DNA from: Bernardetiaceae bacterium
GTDB lineage: Bacteria > Bacteroidota > Bacteroidia > Cytophagales > Bernardetiaceae
Reading direction: 5' to 3'
DNA: 64,000 nucleotides
Assembly (NCBI GenBank): GCA_020832465.1
Contig: JAFIER010000046.1
Coordinates: forward strand, 23,795-87,794
The position numbers and the translations under genes are program-made. Under the pieces are notes generated by a model. It was not told the DNA's origin. It made no database searches and was given only the letters and a program-made list of their open reading frames with translations. Positions 44,346-52,604 of the stretch are shown piece by piece; positions within the stretch are counted from its first letter, which is position 1, and each line of letters starts with the position of its first letter.

Positions 44346-45599
44346 TTAACGATGGAATAATTTGCGTGTAGAGCTGCTAATATCCCTAAAATACGTAATT
44401 TGTTTGTTGTAGGATAGCCTTTGCAAAACGATATTGCTTTGCACACTTATAGGGGCTTCAAGGATAAAGGACTGCCCCGTATCCTCTATATAAATTTCAC
44501 CTAAATCCATGAGCAAAGCTTGTAAGTCTTGCCTATTGAAATTACCTGCAATTTCGAAAGTATTGGTTGTTCTATCTTGACCAAATTCTTTGCTTTTGCC
44601 GATATAAAGTGGCTTACCTTCACGCAAAAATACGATATTATCTACAATATTCTCGATTTCGTGGAGTTGTTGTGAGCTTAAAATTACAGATAAAGGATTT
44701 GTAGGGGACTGTGCAATCAGTTTTAAATCTTGCATAAAAAGTAATTTGGCATTGACATCGAGGTTGGCAAGTGGCTCATCGAGCACGAGCAACTTGGGTT
44801 TCCATACCAGTGCCTTAGCCAGTTCGAAGCGCAATTTATACCCACTTGAGATGCTACTCCAAGTTTCGTTTTCGTAACGTGTAAGCCCGAGCCTATGAAT
44901 CATAAAAGCGACTATATCTTCGTTTTCTTTGCCTTTGATGCCATGGGCAGCGGCGGTAAAATGCAGGTTATCTTTAAGCAAACCGCTCCAAGCTGTTAGA
45001 TGTTGTGGTATAAAAGCAATATGTTGCTTAATGCCATACCAATCTTTTTCTTCCAATTCGATAGCGGGGTATTGGACTAAGCCCTTATCTATGGCAAGCT
45101 CACCAGCGATGATGCGCAAAAGTGTGGTTTTTCCGTTACCATTTTCGCCTACAATACCGCTAATTTCGCCTGCAAAAAGCTCAATATCTATATTTTCCAT
45201 AGCAAAACCTACGGATTCATAGTATTTAGAAATTTTTATTGCACGGAATATAGGGCTTTTCAATTGCTTTACTTCAAGCTTATCTATTGTTTCTTTGCGC
45301 TCCTTGCCTTCTTTGAGTGCTTTGCTCAGGGCTGAACGGTGTTGAAAATTTTCGTTGATAAGCTCTAAAAGCTCGAGGGATTCGAGCAGTATTTTATCGC
45401 TTTCGGCGTGGGAGAGCACACCTTTCTCTAAGTTTTGATTATAATTAGACCTGAGCCATACTGCTTTTTTGCGTAGCTCAGCTGGCACTTCAAAGTCCGC
45501 TACAAAATCCATGATGCGCCTTGTTGCTAAGCTCCAGTCATTTTCTGCAAGTAGCTCACGTATATCTTCTATTCTTTTTTTTGCATTTTGATTATCCAT
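44346..45599 (-). CDS. ABC-type ATPase with an extra N-terminal helical domain
   Basis: Single ABC nucleotide-binding domain, 417 residues, with an unusual front. Residues 1-85 are charged and helical (DIRELLAENDWSLATRRIMDF, LRKKAVWLRSNYNQNLEKGVLSHAESDK, ESLELLELI) and recall the effector-associated domains (EAD11-like) of bacterial signalling and conflict proteins. The ATPase has Walker A GENGNGKTT (about 149-157), a Q-loop IPQHL, a degenerate signature SSGYKLRF in place of LSGGQ, and Walker B LLVLDEPLANLD. In the H-loop region SSQQLHEIE the usual His after SS is Gln. A C-terminal region of about 70 residues follows. No permease is adjacent. It could be a soluble regulator, or serve a permease encoded elsewhere. 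Confidence 0.82.
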   Translation of the reverse strand: MDNQNAKKRIEDIRELLAENDWSLATRRIMDFVADFEVPAELRKKAVWLRSNYNQNLEKGVLSHAESDKILLESLELLELINENFQHRSALSKALKEGKERKETIDKLEVKQLKSPIFRAIKISKYYESVGFAMENIDIELFAGEISGIVGENGNGKTTLLRIIAGELAIDKGLVQYPAIELEEKDWYGIKQHIAFIPQHLTAWSGLLKDNLHFTAAAHGIKGKENEDIVAFMIHRLGLTRYENETWSSISSGYKLRFELAKALVWKPKLLVLDEPLANLDVNAKLLFMQDLKLIAQSPTNPLSVILSSQQLHEIENIVDNIVFLREGKPLYIGKSKEFGQDRTTNTFEIAGNFNRQDLQALLMDLGEIYIEDTGQSFILEAPISVQSNIVLQRLSYNKQITYFRDISSSTRKLFHR

Positions 45600-45654
45600 A
45601 GTTTTTATCTCTCGTTTTATATCGAGGCTTTATTTTTAGTGCAAAGTGCACGCA

Positions 45655-48048
45655 TTAGGAGGTGGATTCTACATATTTGGGTAGTATAATTTCGAAGCAA
45701 GTTCCTTTGTTTTCTTCTGAGGATAGGTGTATGCTCCCTTTGTGTTTTTTGATAATACTGTAACTAATAGACATGCCTAAGCCTGTGCCTTCACCAATTT
45801 CTTTTGTGGTAAAAAAGGGTTCGAATATGCGATTTTGTATTTCCTTTGGAATACCATTTCCGTTGTCTTTAATTTTGATAGATACGTTTTCGCCGCAGTT
45901 TTGGGTTGCTATTTCTATCCATTTTGTGTTGTTTTTGCACTGCAAAACGGCGTGAATAGCATTGCTAAGCATATTCATAAAAACTTGATTGAGTAGCCCT
46001 GGATAGCAATGAATATGTGGGAGTGCGGGATCGTAGTTTTTTCGTATGTTAATGATATGCTTTGTTTGATTTTTTAGCAATACAAGGGTAGAGTTGAGCC
46101 CTTCGTGTACGTCCGCAATTCGTTTTTGTTCGTGGTCTAATCTTGAGAAGTTGCGCAATCCTTTTACAATTTCTATGGTGCGTGTGGAGCCTTCTTTGAT
46201 GTCTTTGAGCAATTCTGTAATGTCCATTTGAATTTCGTTATAGTTAGCCATTTGAGTCTCCGATACAATGGTATGTTTGATGCTTTGTAGCTCTTCGATA
46301 TTGCTCTCGAGTGCGGCAATACCTGCATAAACAAAATTGATAGGATTATTGATTTCGTGTGCAATACCTGCTGTAAGTTGCCCGAGCGATGCCATTTTTT
46401 CAGAAAAAAGAAGCTGTGCTTGTGCTTGACGCAATTCTTTGAGTGTTTGAGAGAGGTCTTCTTTGTTTTTCTTTTCTCTTTCAAACATAATTTCTACTCT
46501 TTTTTTGGCTTGAACAAGGTTTTCGTTAGAGATTTGTAACTCTTCGGTATTTTTTCTTAGTTCTTTTTCGGAGGCTATAAGCTCGTCAAAGGCTTTTTTT
46601 AGAATGCGTTCGGAGTTGCGTCTTTGTGTAATATCTTGCATCACACAAACGACTTGTTTGAGGTTATTATGCGCATCAAAAATAGGTGAGGCTATAACTT
46701 CTAATGGAATGGCTTTGCCTTTTACTCTTAGCTCAACGTCATCAGTGCGTGCACTCTCGCCGTGTAGGGCTTTATGAATTGGAAAATCATTGAAAGGATA
46801 AGGCGAATCACTTCCTTGCACGAACCAAGCAGCTTTGTTATAATCAAAAACAGTAGGGCAAGCCAAATCCGTAGAGCTAATATTGAGCAGTGCGTTCATA
46901 CAGCGATTTCTAAAATAGGGAATGCCTTTGCTATCAATGACAAATATACCTACGGGGATTCTATCCAAGATATTAAAAAGTTTTTGTTCGCTTTGCCTAA
47001 AAGCTTCCTGTGCCTTAGCCGAAATTTCAAGTTGTTTAGCAAGGATTGCACGCTGGGCTTTAAGCTGTTCGTTATTGCGCTCTATAGTGCGGTGCGAGGC
47101 TTCAAGTTCTTGAATATGTGTTTGTAAAATTTTTTCTTGTGCGGTCAGGATTTGATTTTTTTCTGTAATTTCCTGCTTTTTAGATTCAAGCTCTTCGACA
47201 TAATGAGCGAGCTGTGCGCTATTCTCCTCAAGAATTTGATTTTTTTCTTCAGTTTCGCTAAGGAGTTCTTTTGTTTTCATTTCCGACTTACTTAGGGCTT
47301 CGGTGCGCTGCGCAATTTGCTGTTCGAGTTCGTTTTGATAAACCTCAAGTTGTTGGTTCGTATCTAAAAGCTGTTTGCGCTGCAACTCGAGGAGTCGCTC
47401 CTGCGATGCGAGCATTTTATACTGATGCCTCGTTTTTTTAAAAAGTCGTTGCAAACGGTAGGAGTTGCGCTCAAATCCACTCAAAAGAACATAAAAGACA
47501 AAGGCAATGGTAGTCAGAATGCTAAAAGATAAAAATGCACGAAGTATAAAACGACTCGTATCAAAAGCACGACCCCAAGTAGCTTCTTGAAGCATCACAT
47601 TATACTCTACATATATCATACAAGTAGTAGCCATGCTTACCCCAAGCAACTGATATAGATACCTGCGTGGGGAGAAAAGAGAAACTGTAATCGCTGCATT
47701 TGAGATAAAATGTGTGTGTACATTCGTTGCATAACCTAAGGCAGCACTAAAAAATAGCATCAGTATATTAGCATATACTACATACAAAAGGCGTACCCAT
47801 AGATGCCTACCCGTAGCCATGCCAGCAATAAAAAACAACTGTGCTAAAGCTGCTACAATGCAATACCAGCCAATTTTGATATTGGCTAAGAGCGTAAACT
47901 CTAAGCTACCCCAAAACAAGCACATGAGCAATACAAACCACAGAAAATAATTAAATAGCCGCAAACGCATAACCTCTATGCGCTCCGATTGGTTACTGAT
48001 GCCAACGTTTCCAAGTTTTAACAACAAATTTTTTATTTTCTGTCTCAT
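45655..48048 (-). CDS. Membrane PAS sensor histidine kinase
   Basis: Sensor kinase of 797 residues. Residues about 30-190 contain roughly six hydrophobic helices. A long coiled coil follows (about 205-345; repeated IxxKNQILxxxE patterns). A PAS domain (about 350-470) shows LFNILDRIPVGIFVIDSKGIPYFRNRCMNALL and a PAC-type end LKQVVCVMQDITQRRNSE. A second coiled coil precedes HisKA, with the phospho-acceptor at about His564 (GIAHEINNPINF), and HATPase_c has N box NMLSNAIHAV, DNGNGIPKEI, FEPFFTTKEIGEGTGLGMSISY. The kinase core is very similar to that of 1103-2737. No response regulator adjoins. It lies 55 bp upstream of the ABC ATPase gene on the same strand, so the two may be co-transcribed. Confidence 0.92.
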   Translation of the reverse strand: MRQKIKNLLLKLGNVGISNQSERIEVMRLRLFNYFLWFVLLMCLFWGSLEFTLLANIKIGWYCIVAALAQLFFIAGMATGRHLWVRLLYVVYANILMLFFSAALGYATNVHTHFISNAAITVSLFSPRRYLYQLLGVSMATTCMIYVEYNVMLQEATWGRAFDTSRFILRAFLSFSILTTIAFVFYVLLSGFERNSYRLQRLFKKTRHQYKMLASQERLLELQRKQLLDTNQQLEVYQNELEQQIAQRTEALSKSEMKTKELLSETEEKNQILEENSAQLAHYVEELESKKQEITEKNQILTAQEKILQTHIQELEASHRTIERNNEQLKAQRAILAKQLEISAKAQEAFRQSEQKLFNILDRIPVGIFVIDSKGIPYFRNRCMNALLNISSTDLACPTVFDYNKAAWFVQGSDSPYPFNDFPIHKALHGESARTDDVELRVKGKAIPLEVIASPIFDAHNNLKQVVCVMQDITQRRNSERILKKAFDELIASEKELRKNTEELQISNENLVQAKKRVEIMFEREKKNKEDLSQTLKELRQAQAQLLFSEKMASLGQLTAGIAHEINNPINFVYAGIAALESNIEELQSIKHTIVSETQMANYNEIQMDITELLKDIKEGSTRTIEIVKGLRNFSRLDHEQKRIADVHEGLNSTLVLLKNQTKHIINIRKNYDPALPHIHCYPGLLNQVFMNMLSNAIHAVLQCKNNTKWIEIATQNCGENVSIKIKDNGNGIPKEIQNRIFEPFFTTKEIGEGTGLGMSISYSIIKKHKGSIHLSSEENKGTCFEIILPKYVESTS

Positions 48049-48199
48049 GAGTTGAGTTGAGTTAAGTCTAAATGCTTTTTCAACTTTGGGATTCTATAAA
48101 AATATCATAATACGATACATTTTTCAATTTTAGAAATAAAATTAGCTTGTACAATAGCTACAGGTGTACATTTGCTTGTATGCTTTTGTAAGGCATTTT

Positions 48200-48283
48200 T
48201 CAACCACCCCTTAATCCCCTCCTTGAAAAGTAGGGGAATTTCGAGCTCCCCTCCTAAGATTAGGAGGGGCTGGGGGTGGTTGA
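48200..48283. repeat. CAACCACCCC inverted-repeat element
   Basis: An 84-bp palindromic unit. The outer arms are TCAACCACCCC and GGGGGTGGTTGA, and inner arms CCCCTCCT and AGGAGGGG lie between. GC-rich stem-loops of this composition recur in many Bacteroidota genomes as I recall them. It is distinct from the AT-rich elements in this window. I found no flanking duplication. Confidence 0.7.
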
Positions 48284-48352
48284 AGGCTATATATCTAAGA
48301 GATAGAATTTTATTTTAACATAGTTTTTTAAACAGCTTCAATATCTATTTTT

Positions 48353-48443
48353 GGTAGTGTATAACAAGTAATGCTTAGAACTAACAGTTCTTTGAGAACT
48401 GTTAGTTTTGAAAGACTTTGAGCATTACATCTTTAAGACTACC
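48353..48443 (+). mobile_element. 91-bp MITE (family A), copy 2
   Basis: Identical to 957-1047 in the same orientation. A perfect 8-bp direct repeat CTATTTTT flanks it (48345-48352 and 48444-48451). The right duplication touches the last base of the stop codon (48451-48453) of the metallo-hydrolase gene, so insertion was at that gene's exact 3' end. Confidence 0.9.
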
Positions 48444-48450
48444 CTATTTT

Positions 48451-49098
48451 TTATGCCATAATTGCACAAAACGGATTATTCGCTTTTTCGTAGCCAATGG
48501 TTGTTTCGGGTCCATGTCCTGTATAGACAAGTGTATTATCGGGCAGTGCAAACATTACTTCTCTGATACTGCGGAGTAGTGTATCGTGGTCGCCGCCTGG
48601 TAAATCTGTTCGTCCAATACTTTGTCTAAAAAGTACATCGCCATTGATACAAAATCCTTCCTCTTTGGCATAAAAAGCTAAATGACCAGGTGCATGTCCT
48701 GGTACAAAAAGAATTTCTAACTCGGAGTTACCAAAACTAAATGTACCAGATTCAGCAAGTAGCTCGTCATGGGTGGTATGTTCATAACCAAGCATGCCGT
48801 ACATGATTGCCGAACGCTCAGCAAGGGCTAAAATAGCTACCTCCTTAGGCGGAATCTGTAAGGCTACGTTATAGGTTTCTTTGATGAATTTATTGCCCAA
48901 AACGTGATCTATGTGGCAGTGCGTATTGATAAGAGCCTCTACTTTTAAGCTATTAGCTTGTACAAAATCACGCAATTGTGCTTGCTCGTGCAACTCTAAG
49001 CAACCGGGGTCGATAACTACTGCTGCCTTTGTCTCGTCATAGAGCAAATACGTATTTTCTTGAAAGGGATTAAAAGTAAATTTTTTGACTTGTATCAT
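48451..49098 (-). CDS. Metallo-beta-lactamase-fold hydrolase (glyoxalase II-like)
   Basis: Cytosolic metal-dependent hydrolase of 215 residues from the ATG at 49098. The frame stays open 174 nt upstream, but that part runs into a family C repeat and is not expected to be coding. The N-terminus VKKFTFNPFQENTYLLYDETKAAVVIDPGC is typical of the YcbL/glyoxalase II group. Metal ligands are in NTHCHIDHVLG (HxHxDH), VPGHAPGHLAFY and NGDVLFRQSIGRTDLPGGD, and the last ligand is in VYTGHGPETTIG. The likely activity is thioester (S-lactoylglutathione-like) hydrolysis, although the short form lacks the glutathione-binding domain. Confidence 0.92.
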   Translation of the reverse strand: MIQVKKFTFNPFQENTYLLYDETKAAVVIDPGCLELHEQAQLRDFVQANSLKVEALINTHCHIDHVLGNKFIKETYNVALQIPPKEVAILALAERSAIMYGMLGYEHTTHDELLAESGTFSFGNSELEILFVPGHAPGHLAFYAKEEGFCINGDVLFRQSIGRTDLPGGDHDTLLRSIREVMFALPDNTLVYTGHGPETTIGYEKANNPFCAIMA

Positions 49099-49190
49099 AA
49101 AAAAATGATTTTTTTGAATCGTGAAATAATATTTAACACCGCAAGAGCTAAGAGTGCTCTCAGAACGCTTAACTCTTGAGTCTATATTTG

Positions 49191-49358
49191 GGGTGTACGA
49201 CAACTTTGCTAAATTAGCACCGAAATAACATTTCTGCCTGTAGTACGAAGCTCCAGCTTCGTTATAAGCCACTTCCGAAGCAGGTGCTTCGGGCTACAGC
49301 TTTAAAAATGGTGAAGGCTGAAACTACCTAAGTTGATTTACCAACTTGACGTACACCC
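49191..49358. mobile_element. 168-bp palindromic element (family C, complete)
   Basis: Starts GGGTGTACGACAACTTTGC and ends CCAACTTGACGTACACCC, giving terminal inverted repeats of about 14 bp. Inside are AAATTAGCACCGAAATAACATTTC, the GAAGCTCCAGCTTC palindrome, GAAGCAGGTGCTTC and GTGAAGGCTGAAACTACC. The flanks read TATATTTG on the left (49183-49190) and CATATTTG on the right (49359-49366), an 8-bp duplication with one mismatch. Partial copies at 692, 15481, 16441 and 25253 can be placed against it. Confidence 0.75.
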
Positions 49359-49379
49359 CATATTTGATTTATTTTAAAT

Positions 49380-49489
49380 GGGTGCATTTCAAAACTACGC
49401 GCTTTGTGTTTGGTGGGGAGAGCAAACACGGCGAGCGTAGTTGTTTTAAGACAGTAGCTTATGCTACTGCGTAAATATGAATTGCACCT
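49380..49489 (+). mobile_element. 110-bp MITE-like element (family D), copy 2
   Basis: Runs from GGGTGCATTTC to GAATTGCACCT, with a perfect 8-bp direct repeat TTTTAAAT on each side (49372-49379 and 49490-49497). It is the inverted homologue of 28076-28186. It contains the core GGGGAGAGCAAACACGGCGA and an AGTAGCTTATGCTACT palindrome. The right duplication includes the dusB stop codon (49492-49494), exactly as copy 1 does for its neighbour. Confidence 0.85.
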
Positions 49490-49491
49490 TT

Positions 49492-50487
49492 TTAAATTTG
49501 TAATTCGGCTTCTTTGAAATTGACTTCAATTTCATCGAGTAGGTCATAGACTTCCTCGGGGTGCGGCGCTTGTACGAGCTTGGCGCGGTAGGGTTTTATG
49601 CCTCTTAAACCTTTAAAATATTGCGCATAGTGCCTTCGCATCTCAAAAATAGCTAATTTTTGATTTTTCCATTCCAAGGCAAAGGAAAAATGTTTTTTAC
49701 AAACGGCTACACGTTCCTCTAATGTTGGTGGCTCGAGTAGCTCGCCCGTCTCGAAGTAGTGTTTTACCTCTCTAAAAATCCAAGGGTAGCCAATGGCTGC
49801 CCGTCCAATCATAATACCATCTACACCGTATTTTTCACGGTAAAGTTTAGCTTTTTGAGGAGAATCAATATCTCCATTGCCAAAAATAGGAATATGAATA
49901 TCAGGGTGATTCTTCACCTCTGCAATATAAGACCAATCAGCCTCGCCAGTGTACATTTGCTTGCGTGTGCGCCCATGAATAGATACGGCTTGCACGCCTA
50001 CATCTTGTAGTCGCTTTACAACCTCTACAATTTGAATTGTGCTGTGATCCCAACCCAAACGTGTTTTGACCGTAACGGGTAAGTGGGTGCGCTTTACAAT
50101 CTCGGCGCTAAGCTGCTGCATTTTTGGAATATCTTTAAGAATCCCTGCGCCTGCGCCTTTACAAGTTACTTTTTTGACAGGGCAACCAAAATTGATGTCT
50201 AATATCTCGGGTTGAGCCTCTTCGACCATTTCCGTAGCTCTTAGCATAGAATCTAAATTAGCACCAAAAATTTGAATACCAATAGGGCGTTCATAATCAT
50301 AAATATCGAGTTTTTGCACGCTTTTTTCTGCATCGCGAATAAGCCCCTCTACAGAGATAAATTCTGTATAAAGCACATCAGCCCCTTGTGCCTTACAAAC
50401 CGCTCTAAAGGGCGGGTCGCTCACATCTTCCATAGGAGCGAGAAGCAAAGGAAACTCACCGAGTTCTATATTTCCAATTTTTATCAT
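49492..50487 (-). CDS. dusB: tRNA-dihydrouridine synthase
   Basis: FMN- and NADPH-dependent enzyme that reduces uridines in the tRNA D-loop. 331 residues. The barrel starts with FPLLLAPMEDVSDPPFRAVCKAQGADVLYTEF. The catalytic-cysteine motif is INFGCPVKKVTCKGAGAGIL, then VKTRLGWD, VSIHGRTRKQMYTGEADW and PIFGNGDIDSP for FMN contacts, and GIMIGRAAIGYPWIF. The C-terminal helical domain holds MRRHYAQYFKGLRG. The family is certain; the B subtype is the usual one in this phylum. An element occupies its 3' end. Confidence 0.94.
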   Translation of the reverse strand: MIKIGNIELGEFPLLLAPMEDVSDPPFRAVCKAQGADVLYTEFISVEGLIRDAEKSVQKLDIYDYERPIGIQIFGANLDSMLRATEMVEEAQPEILDINFGCPVKKVTCKGAGAGILKDIPKMQQLSAEIVKRTHLPVTVKTRLGWDHSTIQIVEVVKRLQDVGVQAVSIHGRTRKQMYTGEADWSYIAEVKNHPDIHIPIFGNGDIDSPQKAKLYREKYGVDGIMIGRAAIGYPWIFREVKHYFETGELLEPPTLEERVAVCKKHFSFALEWKNQKLAIFEMRRHYAQYFKGLRGIKPYRAKLVQAPHPEEVYDLLDEIEVNFKEAELQI

Positions 50488-50773
50488 AATTTTGTATCAA
50501 TATGTAGCCACAAGCAACACAGCCGCGAGGCCTGAGCTCGGGGCTAATGCACCCCAAGTTTTGTTTTTGTCAATTTATTTTGTTTGCATTTTAAACAAAC
50601 ATAGTCTAAGGCTTTTTGGGTTCATTTGTTTGGCTAAAACACAATAAATTCAAAAGTTTGACATCATAAAAAGAATTATAGCTACAAAGTTCTAAATTTT
50701 TACGATTTTTGCGCTCTGTTATAGGGTTTCTTTATCAGAAATACCTAAGATAAATTTCAACAAACATTATTTT

Positions 50774-51628
50774 ATGAATCAGGATTCAAAAGAGGAGTGG
50801 ACACAGGTCATTACGCCCCAGCATCATTTTTTTGATTTTCGTTTGCGAGAGGTTTGGCGATATCGGGATTTAATCCTGCTTTTTGTGCGCCGTAATTTTG
50901 TATCGCTTTACAAACAAACTATTTTTGGGCACGCATGGCACTTTATTGTACCGCTGGTGCAGGCTTTGATGTATGCTTTTGTATTTGGAAAAGTAGCGCA
51001 GGTAAGTACAGAAGGTGCACCCCTAATGGCATTTTATATGACTAATGTTGTGGCTTGGGGATATTTTGCTACCTGCCTAAACAATACTGCCAATACTTTT
51101 ACGGCAAATGCTGGTATTTTTGGTAAGGTGTATTTCCCGCGTCTTGTAACGCCTATCTCGGCAGTACTCACAGCACTTATCAATTTTGGTATTCAGTTTT
51201 TGATACTGCTTTGCATACTGACCTATTACTATGTTACGACCGACTTACTGCCTACTATGTGGATATTGCTACTCCCAATTTTATTACTCATTGAGGGCGG
51301 CTTGGCTTTAGGTCTGGGAATTTTACTCTCGGCACTTACTACAAAGTACAGAGATTTAACTGTTTTCTTGACTTTTGGTGTGCAATTTTTTATGTATATC
51401 ACACCCGTAGTTTATCCTGTCTCCCAGATAGAGAGTCCGACTTTGGTTAAATTGATGTATCTGAACCCTATGGCATCTATTATGGAAAGTTTTCGTTATG
51501 CCCTTTTGGGTAATGGCATTCACGATCCCTACTGGTTACTTTATAGTGGTGGCTTTGCCTTAGGACTTTTCTTGCTTGGTATCTTGGTTTTCAACAGAGT
51601 AGAGCGAACCTTTATGGATACGGTTTAA
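50774..51628 (+). CDS. ABC-2 type polysaccharide export permease
   Basis: Inner-membrane permease of the Wzm/TagG/KpsM family, 284 residues. The cytosolic N-terminus FFDFRLREVWRYRDLILLFVRRNFVSLYKQTIFGHAWHFIVPLVQAL is the family's amphipathic gate helix region. About six transmembrane helices follow, with the GLGILLSALTTKYRDLTVFLTFGVQFFMYITPVVYP segment typical of O-antigen and capsule exporters. These work with a Wzt-type ATPase, usually the next gene. Here the next gene is an enoyl-CoA hydratase family member, so the ATPase must be encoded elsewhere. Confidence 0.9.
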   Translation: MNQDSKEEWTQVITPQHHFFDFRLREVWRYRDLILLFVRRNFVSLYKQTIFGHAWHFIVPLVQALMYAFVFGKVAQVSTEGAPLMAFYMTNVVAWGYFATCLNNTANTFTANAGIFGKVYFPRLVTPISAVLTALINFGIQFLILLCILTYYYVTTDLLPTMWILLLPILLLIEGGLALGLGILLSALTTKYRDLTVFLTFGVQFFMYITPVVYPVSQIESPTLVKLMYLNPMASIMESFRYALLGNGIHDPYWLLYSGGFALGLFLLGILVFNRVERTFMDTV

Positions 51629-51768
51629 CCTATTTCTTAAAATCCTATAATGAAATTTTGCTTATAGGATTGGGTAAAAAGACTGTAGCAGGTTATGCTA
51701 CAAAGGCTAATCAAAGGTGCTGAGCCTTATTAAACAAACAACTAAAAAAATATAAAAATACACACAAA

Positions 51769-52560
51769 ATGCAACAAAATCCAATATTTGACTATCTTGA
51801 GTACGAAGTAAAAGACCGCATTGCCTATATCACACTTAATCGTCCAGAGAAACGCAATGCTTTTAGTTACGAACTTGTAACCCAACTCAAAACTGCTTTT
51901 GCACAAGCAGATGAGGACACAGAAGTAAAGGTTATTGTGCTTAGGGCCAATGGAGAGGTCTTTTGTGCGGGTGCAGATTTAGGCTATTTGCAAGGTTTGC
52001 AACGCAATAGCTACGAAGAGAATTTAGCAGATTCGAGCTATTTGAAAGATTTATACGCTCAAATTTATAGGCATAGAAAAGTAGTTATTGCGCAAATTCA
52101 AGGGCATGCCATTGCTGGTGGATGCGGGCTCATGACTGTGTGCGACTATGCTTTTGCCGTCCCAGAGGCTAAATTTGGTTATACAGAAGTAGCCATTGGA
52201 TTTGTGCCAGCGATTGTTATGCTTTTTGCTTTGCGCAAATTAGGAGAGGCTCGTGCTAAAGAAATTTTACTCTCTGGCGAACTAATCGACGCTAAAAAAG
52301 CCTATAGCTATGGTATGCTTACAGAGCTCGTAGATAGCGATGCCTTAGCTAATCGTGTGTATGAGTTTGCACAGCGTTTATGCCGCAAAAACTCCGCAGA
52401 GGCTATGACTATGACTAAGCAGATGATTGCGCAGGTGCAAGAAATGAGCCTCGAAGACGGACTCAAGCACGCTGCAGAAATCAATGCAAAAGCAAGGGCT
52501 ACTGCGGATTGCAAAAGAGGAATTGCCGCTTTTTTAGAAAAAGAAAAAATTCAATGGTAG
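51769..52560 (+). CDS. Enoyl-CoA hydratase/isomerase family protein
   Basis: Crotonase-fold enzyme of 263 residues, with YITLNRPEKRNAFSYELV at the start, the first oxyanion loop in NGEVFCAGADL and the second in GHAIAGGCGLMTVCDYAFAV. The segment TEVAIGFVPAIVMLF lacks the second of the two catalytic Glu of classical enoyl-CoA hydratase, so it may be a methylglutaconyl-CoA hydratase-like or isomerase-type member. Probable roles are fatty-acid or branched-chain amino-acid breakdown. It precedes bamD by 44 bp, but a separate bamD promoter is visible. Confidence 0.88.
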   Translation: MQQNPIFDYLEYEVKDRIAYITLNRPEKRNAFSYELVTQLKTAFAQADEDTEVKVIVLRANGEVFCAGADLGYLQGLQRNSYEENLADSSYLKDLYAQIYRHRKVVIAQIQGHAIAGGCGLMTVCDYAFAVPEAKFGYTEVAIGFVPAIVMLFALRKLGEARAKEILLSGELIDAKKAYSYGMLTELVDSDALANRVYEFAQRLCRKNSAEAMTMTKQMIAQVQEMSLEDGLKHAAEINAKARATADCKRGIAAFLEKEKIQW

Positions 52561-52568
52561 ATAATACC

Positions 52569-52597
52569 TTGATTTTCTGAAATTTATTGTACATTTG
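52569..52597 (+). promoter_or_regulatory. Promoter of bamD (near-leaderless)
   Basis: TTG at 52569-52571 and TACATTTG at 52590-52597, separated by 18 bp, match the Bacteroidota -33/-7 consensus. The start of transcription should fall about 5-8 nt after the -7 box, at the ATG at 52605 or just before it, so the mRNA would have almost no leader. Confidence 0.6.
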
Positions 52598-52604
52598 CGA
52601 ATCT

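Noticed and set aside
48353..48443. 91-bp unit as a structured small RNA gene
   Set aside because: Identical copies with different 8-bp flanking duplications are explained by transposition; no promoter was seen within it. Transcription is not excluded.
49099..49272. N-terminal extension of the metallo-hydrolase
   Set aside because: It is read through the end of a family C repeat and does not resemble the family; the ATG at 49098 gives the normal start.
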